From assembly GCF_002631185.1 (NCBI RefSeq), contig NZ_PDNU01000010.1, positions 62,001 through 126,000 on the forward strand: a DNA stretch of 64,000 nucleotides, written 5' to 3'. The notes below the pieces were generated by a model. That model made no database searches. It had not been told where the DNA came from and saw nothing but the letters and a program-made list of their open reading frames with translations. This stretch comes from Teichococcus rhizosphaerae (GTDB taxonomy: Bacteria; Pseudomonadota; Alphaproteobacteria; Acetobacterales; Acetobacteraceae). Positions 44,770-53,048 of the stretch are shown here, piece by piece (positions within the stretch are counted from its first letter, which is position 1; every line of letters starts with the position of its first letter). Made by a program: the position numbers and the translations under genes.

Positions 44770-45519
44770 ATGAAGATCCTGAACCCCGACGCCCTGCGCG
44801 AGAAGCCGCGCGCCATCCTCTTCGACCTCGACGACACGCTCTACGAATATGCCGGGCCGCATGAGCGGGCGATGGCGGCGGTGCGCTCCAAGGTGGAGCG
44901 CTCCCTCAAGGTGGTGCCCAGCCAGTTCAACCACGCCTTCCGCCAGGCGCGCGAGGAGGTGAAGCGGGCGCTCGGCAGCACGGCCAGTTCCCACAACCGC
45001 CTGCTCTACTTCCAGCGCATGATCGAGCTGCTCGGGCTGAACAGCCAGCCCGCCATCGCGCTGGACCTGGAGCAGACCTACTGGCGCACGCTGATGACCA
45101 CGGCGCGCCTCCATCCGGGCGCCGAGGAGACGCTGATCGAGCTGCGCGCGGCGGGCCTGCCGCTGGGCCTCGTCACCGACCTGACGGCGCAGATCCAGTT
45201 CCGCAAGCTCGTCTATTTCGGCATCGACCGCTATTTCGACATCGTCGTCACCTCCGAGGAGGCGGGCGTGGACAAGGTGGGGCTGAAGCCCTTCGAGGTG
45301 GCGGCCGCCAAGCTGGAGCTGCAGCCCGGCGACCGCATCTGGTTCATCGGCGACGCCGAGTGCGACGTGGTGGCCAGCAAGAAGGTGCTGAACGCCGCCA
45401 CCTTCCAGAAGCTGCACCCTGGCGCCAGCGCGCAGCATGTGCATGACGGCGTGGATGCCACCTTCCACGCCTTCGCCGATTTCCGCGACTGGGCGCGCGG
45501 CATCGTCGCTTCCGCCTGA
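44770..45519 (+). CDS. HAD-superfamily phosphatase
   Basis: A 249-residue haloacid dehalogenase-type hydrolase. Motif I is LFDLDDTLYEY (nucleophile and acid Asp), motif II LVTDLTAQIQ (Thr), motif III VGLKPFEVAA (Lys) and motif IV WFIGDAECDVVAS (acidic pair). The helical cap between motifs I and II places it in the phosphoglycolate/epoxide-phosphatase-like subgroup. Eleven bases after the fused kinase gene, it is likely to remove a phosphate from a sugar or polyol phosphate in the same short pathway. Substrate unknown. Confidence 0.87.
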   Translation: MKILNPDALREKPRAILFDLDDTLYEYAGPHERAMAAVRSKVERSLKVVPSQFNHAFRQAREEVKRALGSTASSHNRLLYFQRMIELLGLNSQPAIALDLEQTYWRTLMTTARLHPGAEETLIELRAAGLPLGLVTDLTAQIQFRKLVYFGIDRYFDIVVTSEEAGVDKVGLKPFEVAAAKLELQPGDRIWFIGDAECDVVASKKVLNAATFQKLHPGASAQHVHDGVDATFHAFADFRDWARGIVASA

Positions 45520-45542
45520 ACGGCGCGCCCCCTGAACAGGCC

Positions 45543-45559
45543 CCGCTCCGCCGGAGCGG
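45543..45559. other. Short perfect hairpin in the gap before the next glycosyltransferase gene
   Basis: CCGCTCC (45543-45549) pairs with GGAGCGG (45553-45559) across a 3-base loop. It lies in the 67-bp gap after the HAD gene, the longest gap within this operon, and has no T-run, so it may be an RNA-processing or attenuation point rather than a full terminator. Confidence 0.35.
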
Positions 45560-45586
45560 CGCCGCAGCAACCGGAAGGCTGACGCC

Positions 45587-46711
45587 ATGACGGAATTCGT
45601 CGTCTCGGCACGCGAGGACCTCTACCGCCTGAAGCGGATGCGCGGCCTCTCGCGCGTCGTCATCCACACGCAGCGCCTCGTCTACCGCAACCTGATGATG
45701 CACGCGCTGAAGTATGGCGTGTGGGCGCTGGAGCCCGGCGGCACGCTGCTGGTGCGCGACCGCTCGCCCAACGTGTTCGACCTCTGGCCGCGCTTCGTGT
45801 CCTTCAAGCTGATCCGGCAATGGACCTACAAGGCGCTGGCGCGGGACGCGGCGCCGGTGCGGCTCGATGCCGCGGCGGGCGAGATCGAGCTGGTCCGCAC
45901 CCGGCCGCACACGCCCCCTGGCTGGAGCGCGGGCGTGGTCTTCTCCGGCCAGGCGGCCGAGTTGCCGCGCCTGCGCGAATGCCTCGACGCCCTGCTGCGC
46001 CAGCCGGAGCTGCTGGCGGAGAACGGGGGCGAGATCATGGTCAGCGGCCCGGCCGCGGCGGCCGGCTGCCTGGAGGGCTACCCGCAGGTCCGCTACCACG
46101 TCCACGAGATGCCGCCCGGGCCGCGGGTGATGATCTGCGGCAAGAAGAACGCGCTGATCCGCGCCCTGCGCGGGCCGCGCGTGGCGGTGATGCACAGCCG
46201 CATCGTCCTCGCGCCCGACACGCTGCGCCACGTCCCGCCAGAGTTCGAGATCATCACGCCGCGCGTGCTGTCGCAGGGGGCGGCGGGCATGGAGGACTAT
46301 CTCTCGCTCGGCGTGCATGACAGCGGCATGCCGGGCCACGCCCCGCGGCTGACGCCCTCCAGCCTGCGCCGCGCCACGCCCGAGCGCTATCTCGACCTCT
46401 ACGAGCAGGGCTACCCCTATGTGGATGGCGGCCTGTTCATGCTGCGCAAGGACGTCCATGACCGCTGCCCGCTGAACGAGGACGTCGCCTGGGACGAGGC
46501 GGAGGACCTGGAATGGTGCAACCGCGCCCTGGCCGCCGGGCTGCTGATCGACCTGGCACCTGAGGCGAGCGCGGTCTCGGCGGTGGGCAAGCTGCGCTCC
46601 CTGCCCCTGCCGCCGCGCGTGATGCGCTGGGTGCGCGACGCCAAGTTCGCCGCCTATGCCGGGCGCCACCGGCTGCGCGACCGGGCCGAGCGCTGGCTGG
46701 GGCGGCGCTGA
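45587..46711 (+). CDS. Glycosyltransferase-like protein with a methyltransferase-like N terminus
   Basis: A 374-residue protein. The first about 110 residues resemble the C-terminal strands of class I methyltransferases (YGVWALEPGGTLLVRDRSPN). Residues about 120-330 look like a GT-A glycosyltransferase: GVVFSGQAAELPRLRECLDAL, VMICGKKNALI, VAVMHSRIVLAPDTL, and PLNEDVAWDEAEDLEWCNRAL as the acidic ED-x-WC-x-RA motif typical of GT2 enzymes. The methyltransferase-like part lacks a recognisable SAM-binding glycine loop. GGAAGG precedes the ATG. Probably adds a sugar to the repeat unit; exact activity is not assigned. Confidence 0.65.
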   Translation: MTEFVVSAREDLYRLKRMRGLSRVVIHTQRLVYRNLMMHALKYGVWALEPGGTLLVRDRSPNVFDLWPRFVSFKLIRQWTYKALARDAAPVRLDAAAGEIELVRTRPHTPPGWSAGVVFSGQAAELPRLRECLDALLRQPELLAENGGEIMVSGPAAAAGCLEGYPQVRYHVHEMPPGPRVMICGKKNALIRALRGPRVAVMHSRIVLAPDTLRHVPPEFEIITPRVLSQGAAGMEDYLSLGVHDSGMPGHAPRLTPSSLRRATPERYLDLYEQGYPYVDGGLFMLRKDVHDRCPLNEDVAWDEAEDLEWCNRALAAGLLIDLAPEASAVSAVGKLRSLPLPPRVMRWVRDAKFAAYAGRHRLRDRAERWLGRR

Positions 46712-48039
46712 TGCTGCGCAACGCCGCGCTGCGCAAGTCGCTCACCTTCTTCCTGCTGAAATCCGCCAACACCGCGCTGGCGACGCTGTGGAGCTTCCTG
46801 CTCGCCTACAGCCTGGTGCGCATCGTGGGGCTGGAGGACTACGCCTTCTTCGCCACGGTGATCGCCTTCGCCTCCCTGGTGCTGCAGGCCGATCTCGGCA
46901 TCTCCATCCGCCTCTTCGGCCGCATGCGGCAGGACTTCCTGCATCCCGGCCAGGCCTCGCGGCAGGATCTCGGCAGCGCCGCCATGGCCGCGCTCTGGTC
47001 CTATGCCGCGCTCGCGGTGCTGGCCACGCTGGTGTTCGGGCTGGTGGTCTGGGCCGCCGGGCTGGGCAACGAGGCCTACCGCCCGCTCTACCTGCTGCTC
47101 TTCCTGGGCTCCGCCCTGCCGCTGCCCTGGATGATCCTGCGCGTCACCGCCAATGCCTTCGACGCCTATGTGATGACCGAGGCGATCGACTTCGTGCGCC
47201 GCTCCGCGCTGTTCGGGCTGACCCTGGCGCTGCTCGCCGGCCTGCCGCTGATGGCCTATTCGCTCGCCTTCGTGGCGCTGTGGCTGGCGGGGCTGCTGCT
47301 GTTGTTCCTGCTGGCGCGCCGGCGCGTGCCGCTGCTCGCCCAGGCCGGGCTGCGCGCGGGGCACGGATTCGCCGTGCTGCGGCGGGACCTGCACGGCATC
47401 GCAGCCTCCGCGCAGCTCTCCATCTCCGAGTTCCTGATCTACATCTTTCCCTACTACGCCATCCCGATGATGCACCGCGACGCGCTGGCGCTCGTCGCCT
47501 TCGACATGTTCTACAAGGTCACCCGCTTCGCCACCACGGCCTACCTCACCGTGTCCGAGACGCTGCTGCCGCACCAGACCCGCGCCTGGCACGCGGGCGA
47601 CATCGCGGGGCTGTGGCGCACGCTGCGCCTGGCCTTCCTGCTCGGCCTGGTGCCGATGCTGGGCGGAATCGGCGTGATCGGCCTGTTCGGGGAGCGCTTC
47701 TTCGGCCTGCTGCTGGGCGATGCGGGCGTGGTGTCGCCGGCGGTGCGGGCGGCGATCTGCGTCATGCTGGCGCTGATGCTGGTGCAGACCCTGTCGGGCG
47801 CGGTGCTGGCGGCGACGGGGCATCTGGCGCCGCTTGCCCGGCGCGCCTCGCTCACGCTGCTGGCCATGCTGGGCTTCGCCGCGCTCACCGCGTGGCAGGG
47901 CTGGCCGGTCGAGCTGTTCATCGCCGGCTATGTGGCGCTGTATGGCTGCGAGGCGCTGGCCTATCTGGTGCTGCTGCTCGGCACGATCCGGCGCCTGGAG
48001 AAAGGCTCCTCGCCCGCGGGGACCCCCATAGGGGTCTGA
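46711..48039 (+). CDS. Polysaccharide flippase, Wzx-like (second copy)
   Basis: A 442-residue membrane protein with about 12 helices, opening LRKSLTFFLLKSANTALATL. The LEDYAFFATVIAFASLVLQADLGIS segment is typical of the O-antigen flippase family. It shares its first base with the preceding stop codon and is the last gene of the plus-strand operon that begins with the polymerase. A second flippase beside that at 28685 suggests two lipid-linked substrates, or that this one serves the cassette product specifically. A small hairpin (48021-48036) lies at the end of the coding region. Confidence 0.87.
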   Translation: MLRNAALRKSLTFFLLKSANTALATLWSFLLAYSLVRIVGLEDYAFFATVIAFASLVLQADLGISIRLFGRMRQDFLHPGQASRQDLGSAAMAALWSYAALAVLATLVFGLVVWAAGLGNEAYRPLYLLLFLGSALPLPWMILRVTANAFDAYVMTEAIDFVRRSALFGLTLALLAGLPLMAYSLAFVALWLAGLLLLFLLARRRVPLLAQAGLRAGHGFAVLRRDLHGIAASAQLSISEFLIYIFPYYAIPMMHRDALALVAFDMFYKVTRFATTAYLTVSETLLPHQTRAWHAGDIAGLWRTLRLAFLLGLVPMLGGIGVIGLFGERFFGLLLGDAGVVSPAVRAAICVMLALMLVQTLSGAVLAATGHLAPLARRASLTLLAMLGFAALTAWQGWPVELFIAGYVALYGCEALAYLVLLLGTIRRLEKGSSPAGTPIGV

Positions 48040-48043
48040 GGGC

Positions 48044-48072
48044 CCCCGCGGCCCGAGGGTCACGCCGCGGGG
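48044..48072. terminator. Hairpin between convergent flippase and SAF-oxidoreductase genes
   Basis: CCCCGCGGC (48044-48052) pairs perfectly with GCCGCGGGG (48064-48072) across an 11-base loop, right where two convergent transcripts meet, and reaches 13 bp into the minus-strand gene. No T-run follows on either strand, so termination is inferred from position only. Confidence 0.5.
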
Positions 48073-49349
48073 AACATCTTGTCCTGTTCGGCCCGCAGCA
48101 TGTCGATGAGGCGACCGGGGGGGATCTCCACATCGTCATAGGTGAGCACGGCATCCTTCGGGATGTCGCGCTTCAGGCGGCAGCCCTGGGCCATGCCCAT
48201 GGGCAGCAGCTTCTCGCGGCGCGAGATGCCGTAGGTCTCGCACTGCCCGTAGGTCATGTAGCCACCGAGGGCATCGATCTCCTCGCCGGCCTTGAGGTCC
48301 TTCTTGGCCGTGGCGACGATATCGACGCGCGGGCCGTCGATCGGCTGCAGCACCGCGTCGCCGCACAGCACCACGCGGGCCACCGAGATGGGGATCTCGA
48401 AGTGGCAGAGGTGGTAGGGCGTGTAGAAGCTGTAGAGCGGGCCGGTGCCGAGCTTGTACAGGTTCAGGTAGTGCTTCTGCTTCGGGTCGTCATGCGTGGC
48501 CAGGACGTAGATGCCCGGGCCGGGCTTGCTGCCGACGACGTAGTCGACGATGCCGCCCTTCTCCTTCAGCATGTCGATGTCGTAGAGGCCGGTCAGCTCG
48601 TCCACATGGCCGCGGTGGTCGCGCCCGATCATGCCGCGCTGGTTCACCGTCATGCCGGTGGCATTGGCGACGATGGCCTGCTCGAAGCTGATCTTGGTGC
48701 CGTCGGCGAAGCTGGTCACCATGTAGGGGTCCTGCCCCCACTGCCTGGCGAAGCCTTCCTGCGTCGTCGGGTTGCGGTAGGGGTCCTGGAGGCCCTTGAT
48801 GTTGCCGCAGACCAGCGGCGTCAGGCCGATCGACCGGACGAAGCGGAACAGGTTCATCTGCACGCCGGGCTGGTCGCCATCGGCGCCGGTGAAGATGATG
48901 CCGGCGGCGTCCGCCTTCTTCTTCAGCAGCGGCCCGACCGTGCCGTCCAGCTCGGCGTTCATCGAGACCATGTGCTTGCGGTTCTCGATCGCCGCCATGG
49001 TGACCTGCGCGCCGTACTCGATGGCGCCCGTGGCATCCACCAGGCATTCCAGGGCCGGCGAGCGGCAGAGCAGCATCGGGTCCTGGGTGATGGCGGGGCG
49101 GCCCTGGGCGATCGCCTCGGCCAGCGCCGCATCCGTCTCCACCACCGCGACATCGGTGACGCCGGCCAGCTCGAAGGCCTGCCGCGCGCGCTCGATGCTG
49201 CGGTTGCAGATCACCGAAAGCTCCATGCCGGGCACGGAGTTGACGATCTGGTTGGTGATGCCCTTGGCCATGAAGCCGGCGCCGAACATGCCGACGCGCA
49301 CCGGCCTGCCGTCCGCCGCGCGCTTCCTGAGCAGCGTGTCATAGATCAT
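48060..49349 (-). CDS. NAD(P)-binding oxidoreductase with C-terminal SAF domain (homoserine dehydrogenase-like)
   Basis: A 429-residue protein. Residues about 15-150 form a Rossmann fold (VRVGMFGAGFMAKGITNQI) like homoserine dehydrogenase. The centre (about 160-330) contains GADGDQPGVQMNLFRFVRSI, and the last about 80 residues are a SAF domain (LLPMGMAQGCRLKRDIPKDA, then VEIPPGRLIDMLRAEQ). Proteins of this type accompany nucleotide-sugar genes and catabolic operons for unusual sugars. Here it is the last gene of the CDP-sugar operon, 18 bp after the epimerase gene. It would perform a redox or C-C bond step on the activated sugar; the exact reaction is unknown. Confidence 0.82.
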   Translation of the reverse strand: MIYDTLLRKRAADGRPVRVGMFGAGFMAKGITNQIVNSVPGMELSVICNRSIERARQAFELAGVTDVAVVETDAALAEAIAQGRPAITQDPMLLCRSPALECLVDATGAIEYGAQVTMAAIENRKHMVSMNAELDGTVGPLLKKKADAAGIIFTGADGDQPGVQMNLFRFVRSIGLTPLVCGNIKGLQDPYRNPTTQEGFARQWGQDPYMVTSFADGTKISFEQAIVANATGMTVNQRGMIGRDHRGHVDELTGLYDIDMLKEKGGIVDYVVGSKPGPGIYVLATHDDPKQKHYLNLYKLGTGPLYSFYTPYHLCHFEIPISVARVVLCGDAVLQPIDGPRVDIVATAKKDLKAGEEIDALGGYMTYGQCETYGISRREKLLPMGMAQGCRLKRDIPKDAVLTYDDVEIPPGRLIDMLRAEQDKMFPAA

Positions 49350-49367
49350 GATGCGTCTCCGGCCGGC

Positions 49368-49934
49368 TCAGCGCACGCCGCGCAGTTGTTCGACGGCATG
49401 GAAGCCGGCGTCGAAAAGCGGCCAGCTCCGGTCCTTCTCCGACACCAGCTCCGGCTGGATCGGCCAGTCGATGCCCAGATGCGGGTCGTCGAAGCGCAGG
49501 CCGCGCTCGCCGCCCGGCATGTAGGCGTCGCTGACCATGTAGAAGGCCTCGGTGTCGTCGCGCAGGGTGATGAAGCCATGCGCGAAGCCCCGCGGCACGT
49601 AGAGCATCTGGCGGTTGTCCTCGCTCAGCTCGATGCCGAAGTGCTGGCCGTAGCTGGGCGAATCCGGGCGCATGTCGACGATGACGTCGTAGAGCGCGCC
49701 GCGCAGGCAGCGCACCAGCTTCACCTCCGCCGCCGGCGGCAGCTGGTAGTGCATGCCGCGCAGCGTCCCCTTGCGGGGGTTGAAGGAGTTGTTGACCTGC
49801 GTGTAGCGGCTGACCAGCCCGGCGCCTGCGAATTCCTGCTCGCAGAAGGCGCGGGCGAAGAAGCCGCGCTCATCGGCGCGCGGCTCCATCTCGATCACAT
49901 GCGCATCCTGCAGGGGCGTCTTGTGGAACTTCAT
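49368..49934 (-). CDS. rfbC: dTDP-4-dehydrorhamnose 3,5-epimerase family protein
   Basis: A 188-residue RmlC-type cupin. Catalytic His62 is in GTLRGMHYQ, Tyr138 in MVSDAYMPGG, and the Asp of the relay in VSEKDRS (168). The sequence YVPRGFAHGF is a family hallmark. Epimerisation at C3 and C5 of a 4-keto nucleotide sugar is the known reaction, on dTDP- or CDP-linked sugars. It lies in an operon with a glucose-1-phosphate cytidylyltransferase, so a CDP-4-keto sugar is the likelier substrate. The ATG overlaps the upstream stop. The symbol follows the family and is tentative for this context. Confidence 0.88.
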   Translation of the reverse strand: MKFHKTPLQDAHVIEMEPRADERGFFARAFCEQEFAGAGLVSRYTQVNNSFNPRKGTLRGMHYQLPPAAEVKLVRCLRGALYDVIVDMRPDSPSYGQHFGIELSEDNRQMLYVPRGFAHGFITLRDDTEAFYMVSDAYMPGGERGLRFDDPHLGIDWPIQPELVSEKDRSWPLFDAGFHAVEQLRGVR

Positions 49935-50989
49935 GCCACGGCCTTCTGCGGCTCGAGATTGCTGTCCACGGCGCCCGAGGCGATCAGCTTCTCCAGCGTC
50001 ACCAGGCGGATGGCGGCGGAGTTGCGGTAGTTGCGGTCGGCGAAGCCCTGGGCGGCCAGCTCGTCGCGCAGCTCGGCGATGGCGCCGTCCAGCGTCTCGC
50101 GCGGCTGGTGGTCGGGCGCCAGCCGGGCGAAGAGCGAGAAGTCCACCTTGTAGGAGCGCTTGTCGGGCGGCGCGGAGGTGGCGATGGAAACCTTCGCCTG
50201 CGGCATGGCGCGGCCGACCGCCTCGGCGAGCTCGCGCACCTGGTAGTTCCAGCGCTCGGCGCCGACATTGACGGACAGGAAGTTGCCGCCATTCTCGGCC
50301 GGGCGGGTGATCGCCCACTCGATGGCGCGTGCCATGTCGCGGACATGGATCAGCGGCCGCCAGGGCGTGCCGTCGCTCAGCACGCTGACCTCGCCATTGG
50401 CGAGGGCGCCGGCCACGAAGTCGTTCAGCACCAGGTCGAGCCGCAGGCGCGGGGACATGCCGCAGGCGGTCGCGAAGCGCAGGCAGGAGATCACCATCTC
50501 GCCGTTGTCGAGCGCGCGCAGCGAGTTCTCGGTGTCGATCTTGGAGCGCGCATAGGCGGTGAGCGGGTTGAGCGTGTCCTCCTCGACCCGCGCCCGGCCA
50601 TCGGCGGCGAAGCCATAGACGCTGCAGGAGGAGGCGAAGACGAAGTGCCGGACCCCCGCCTCGGCCGCGGCCTTGGCGACGTCGACGCTGGCGCGGTGGT
50701 TGATCGCGTCCGTCACCGCCTCGAAGCGCTGGCCCATCGGGTCGTTCGAGATGGCGGCGAGGTGCACCACCGTGTCGAAGCCGCGCAGATCCTCGGTGCC
50801 GAGGTCGCGCACGTCGCCGAAGCGCTGCTCGTCGAGCAGGGTCTCGGGGAGCGGGTCGCGCGTGGTGAGGCAGTGGCCGAACCAGCCGCGGTCGTAGCCG
50901 ATCAGCGTGGCGTCAGGAAAGGCGTCCCGCAGGTGCCGGACGACGACCGGACCGACATAGCCCATATTGCCGGTGATCAGGATACGCAT
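49931..50989 (-). CDS. NAD-dependent epimerase/dehydratase (extended SDR)
   Basis: A 352-residue extended SDR acting on nucleotide sugars. Cofactor motif ILITGNMGYVGPVVVRHL, VVHLAAISNDP, catalytic Ser in FASSCSVYG and the Tyr/Lys pair in LTAYARSKID. ATG 50989 gives the Rossmann strand at the N terminus; the open frame upstream runs into the cytidylyltransferase gene and is rejected. Placed between the cytidylyltransferase and an RmlC-like epimerase, it could be the 4,6-dehydratase, a 4-reductase or an epimerase of the CDP-sugar path. A residue set diagnostic of RfbG was not recognised. Confidence 0.85.
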   Translation of the reverse strand: MRILITGNMGYVGPVVVRHLRDAFPDATLIGYDRGWFGHCLTTRDPLPETLLDEQRFGDVRDLGTEDLRGFDTVVHLAAISNDPMGQRFEAVTDAINHRASVDVAKAAAEAGVRHFVFASSCSVYGFAADGRARVEEDTLNPLTAYARSKIDTENSLRALDNGEMVISCLRFATACGMSPRLRLDLVLNDFVAGALANGEVSVLSDGTPWRPLIHVRDMARAIEWAITRPAENGGNFLSVNVGAERWNYQVRELAEAVGRAMPQAKVSIATSAPPDKRSYKVDFSLFARLAPDHQPRETLDGAIAELRDELAAQGFADRNYRNSAAIRLVTLEKLIASGAVDSNLEPQKAVA

Positions 50990-50993
50990 GGTT

Positions 50994-51770
50994 TCAGCAC
51001 CCCCAAACGCGCCACGGCGCCTTGCCGGAAGCCCACAATCCCTCGAGATGGCTCCGGTCGCGGATGGTGTCCATCGGATGCCAGAAGCCATGGTGCTGGT
51101 AGACCGACATCTGCCCGTCGGCGCAGAGGCGCTCGATCGGCTGGTCCTCCCAGACGGTGGAGTCGCCCTCGATGTAGTCGCTCACCTTCGGGCTGAGCAC
51201 AAAGAAGCCGCCATTGATCCAGCCGCCATCGCCCTGGATCTTCTCCTTGAAGGCGGTGACCTGCTTGCCCTCGATCTGCAGCGCGCCGAAGCGGCCGGCG
51301 GGCTGCGTGGCCGTCATGGTGGCCAGGCGCCCCTCCGCCTTGTGCAGGGCGATGGTGGCGGTGATGTCGATGTTGCCGACGCCGTCGCCATAGGTCAGGC
51401 AGAAGGCGTCCTCGTCCTTCAGGTAGGGCATGACGCGCTTGATGCGCCCGCCCGTCATGCTGTCCTCGCCCGTGTCCACCAGCGTGACCCGCCAGTTCTC
51501 CGCCCGGGCGTTGTGGACCTCCATGCTGTTCCGCTCGAGATCGAACGTCACGTCGGACATGTACATGAAGTAGTTCTTGAAATATTCCTTGATGACGTTG
51601 CCGCGATAGCCGAGACACACAACAAAGTCGTTGATGCCATGGGCACTGTAGATTTTCATGATGTGCCAAAGGATAGGACGGCCGCCGATCTCAACCATGG
51701 GTTTCGGGCGAACCGAGGTCTCCTCGGCAAGGCGGGTTCCCAGTCCACCGGCCAAGATGACTGCCTTCAT
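50994..51770 (-). CDS. rfbF: Glucose-1-phosphate cytidylyltransferase
   Basis: A 258-residue enzyme matching RfbF in length and motifs: [20 protein letters not shown] then [40 protein letters not shown], and the [17 protein letters not shown] closing segment that is diagnostic for RfbF. It makes CDP-glucose from CTP and glucose 1-phosphate, the first step of CDP-deoxysugar synthesis. Its ATG at 51770 starts a four-gene minus-strand operon with the epimerase, RfbC-like protein and SAF oxidoreductase. No typical RfbG dehydratase accompanies it. Confidence 0.94.
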   Translation of the reverse strand: MKAVILAGGLGTRLAEETSVRPKPMVEIGGRPILWHIMKIYSAHGINDFVVCLGYRGNVIKEYFKNYFMYMSDVTFDLERNSMEVHNARAENWRVTLVDTGEDSMTGGRIKRVMPYLKDEDAFCLTYGDGVGNIDITATIALHKAEGRLATMTATQPAGRFGALQIEGKQVTAFKEKIQGDGGWINGGFFVLSPKVSDYIEGDSTVWEDQPIERLCADGQMSVYQHHGFWHPMDTIRDRSHLEGLWASGKAPWRVWGC

Positions 51771-52121
51771 ATCTCAGAACCTTCGCTGCTGGAGCGGCAT
51801 TTGGAAATCCCAGGATGATTTGTCCCAAGACATATTCGCAGTGTGATTTATGAGACCGGGTTTGCCTAGGGAGAACGGGATCACCAAATAGTCAATACGA
51901 AATTGTTATTCCACAACCACAACCAGGGGCTTGCCCGAGCTATTCGTCCTGCGGCTGCCGAAACGGTCACGAAGCCGGCATGGCGCCTTTTGCCTGATCT
52001 CATAAATTTGTTCTGTTTCTGCTTGTTTTTTGGGAGCGATTCCAAAAAATTTAGACTGCCGCAACGCGCTGATCGGCAGGCCATGCGTTCTGTGTGAAGG
52101 CCGGACAAGGAATTGAGCAGC
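51771..52121. promoter_or_regulatory. AT-rich divergent promoter region of rfbF and glycosyltransferase genes
   Basis: This 351-bp gap is clearly AT-richer than the flanks. ATTTATGAGA (51846-51855) and TCTCATAAAT (51998-52007) form a perfect 10-bp inverted pair, 142 bp apart, each pointing to one divergent gene. TTTTTTGG (52026-52033) and CCAAAAAA (52042-52049) form a second inverted repeat about 73 bp before the glycosyltransferase ATG. The Shine-Dalgarno of that gene is AAGGAA at 52107-52112. These are candidate operators; the regulator is unknown. Confidence 0.5.
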
Positions 52122-53015
52122 ATGACTGAAGACACGCAGGTTACGATTGGCATGCCTGTCCGGAATGGCGGGCAGCAGATCCGGACCGCGATCGATTCTC
52201 TGTTGTCGCAGACGCACAGGAACATCAGGCTCGTCATCTCGGACAACTGCTCGACCGACGAGACGCGCGAGATCTGCCGCGAATACGCCCGCCGCGACAG
52301 CCGCGTCACCCTGCACGAGCAGCCGGAGAATCTCGGCATCTGCGGCAATTTCCGCTTCGTGCTGATGCAGGCCGACACCCCCTTCTTCCTCTGGGCCTGC
52401 CATGACGACGTCTGGGCGCCCGAGTTCATCCAGAAGAACCTGGAGAACCTGCAGCGCAACCCGCAGGCCGTGGCCAGCACCTCGCGCGTCGCCATGGTGA
52501 CGCCCGACGGGCGGCGGGCGATGTCGAACGGCACCTTCGCGCTCCAGGGCCCGGCGGCCGACCGCCTGCGCGCCTTCTTCTGGGACCCGGGCGAGGTGTC
52601 GCGCTTCTACGGCGTCTACCGCACCGAGGCGCTGAAGCGCTCCTTCCCCGAGGACATCGACGTCTTCGGCTATGACTGGATCGTCATGGCGCTGAACCTG
52701 CTGGAAGGCGAGCATCTCGAACTGCCCGAGGTGCTGCTGGCGCGCGAGGACCACGACGCCGACCACTACCACCGCACCCTGGTGCGCCGGCAGCCGCGCC
52801 GGCTCTACCGCTGGATGCCGCACCTGCCCATGGCGCAGGTACTCCGCCGCCGCCTGCCGCCGGAGATCTGGCGCGCCTGCCGCGGCCGCATCCTGCGGCG
52901 CAACGCCATCCAGTCCCTGATGTACTTCAAGTACCGCGTCCCGGCCCTGGCGCCGCTCATCCGCACCCTGTCCGTGCTGGAGCGTGCCCGCACCCGCTAC
53001 ATCAAGGCCATCTGA
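52122..53015 (+). CDS. Glycosyltransferase family 2
   Basis: A 297-residue GT-A enzyme with the GT2 start VTIGMPVRNGGQQIRTAIDS, the SDNCSTDET strand, donor-site acids in WACHDDVWAP (DxD equivalent) and YGVYRTEALKR downstream. The ATG at 52122 is chosen because AAGGAA lies nine bases upstream; a TTG at 52113 is too close to it. Its own AT-rich promoter region sets it apart from the main operon, so it may be regulated separately or added recently. Sugar donor unknown. Confidence 0.88.
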   Translation: MTEDTQVTIGMPVRNGGQQIRTAIDSLLSQTHRNIRLVISDNCSTDETREICREYARRDSRVTLHEQPENLGICGNFRFVLMQADTPFFLWACHDDVWAPEFIQKNLENLQRNPQAVASTSRVAMVTPDGRRAMSNGTFALQGPAADRLRAFFWDPGEVSRFYGVYRTEALKRSFPEDIDVFGYDWIVMALNLLEGEHLELPEVLLAREDHDADHYHRTLVRRQPRRLYRWMPHLPMAQVLRRRLPPEIWRACRGRILRRNAIQSLMYFKYRVPALAPLIRTLSVLERARTRYIKAI

Positions 53016-53025
53016 GGCCGCGCCT

Positions 53026-53048
53026 CCCGCCGGGCCCTATCCGGCGGG
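53026..53048. terminator. Bidirectional hairpin between glycosyltransferase and GGDEF-EAL genes
   Basis: CCCGCCGG (53026-53033) pairs with CCGGCGGG (53041-53048) across a 7-base loop, at the meeting point of two convergent genes and including the stop codon of the minus-strand gene. No T-run is present; called from position and pairing. Confidence 0.5.

Noticed and set aside
46656-50030. 1124-codon plus-strand open frame
   Set aside because: It runs through the flippase in another frame and antisense to the CDP-sugar operon; composition is not protein-like and it has no motif.
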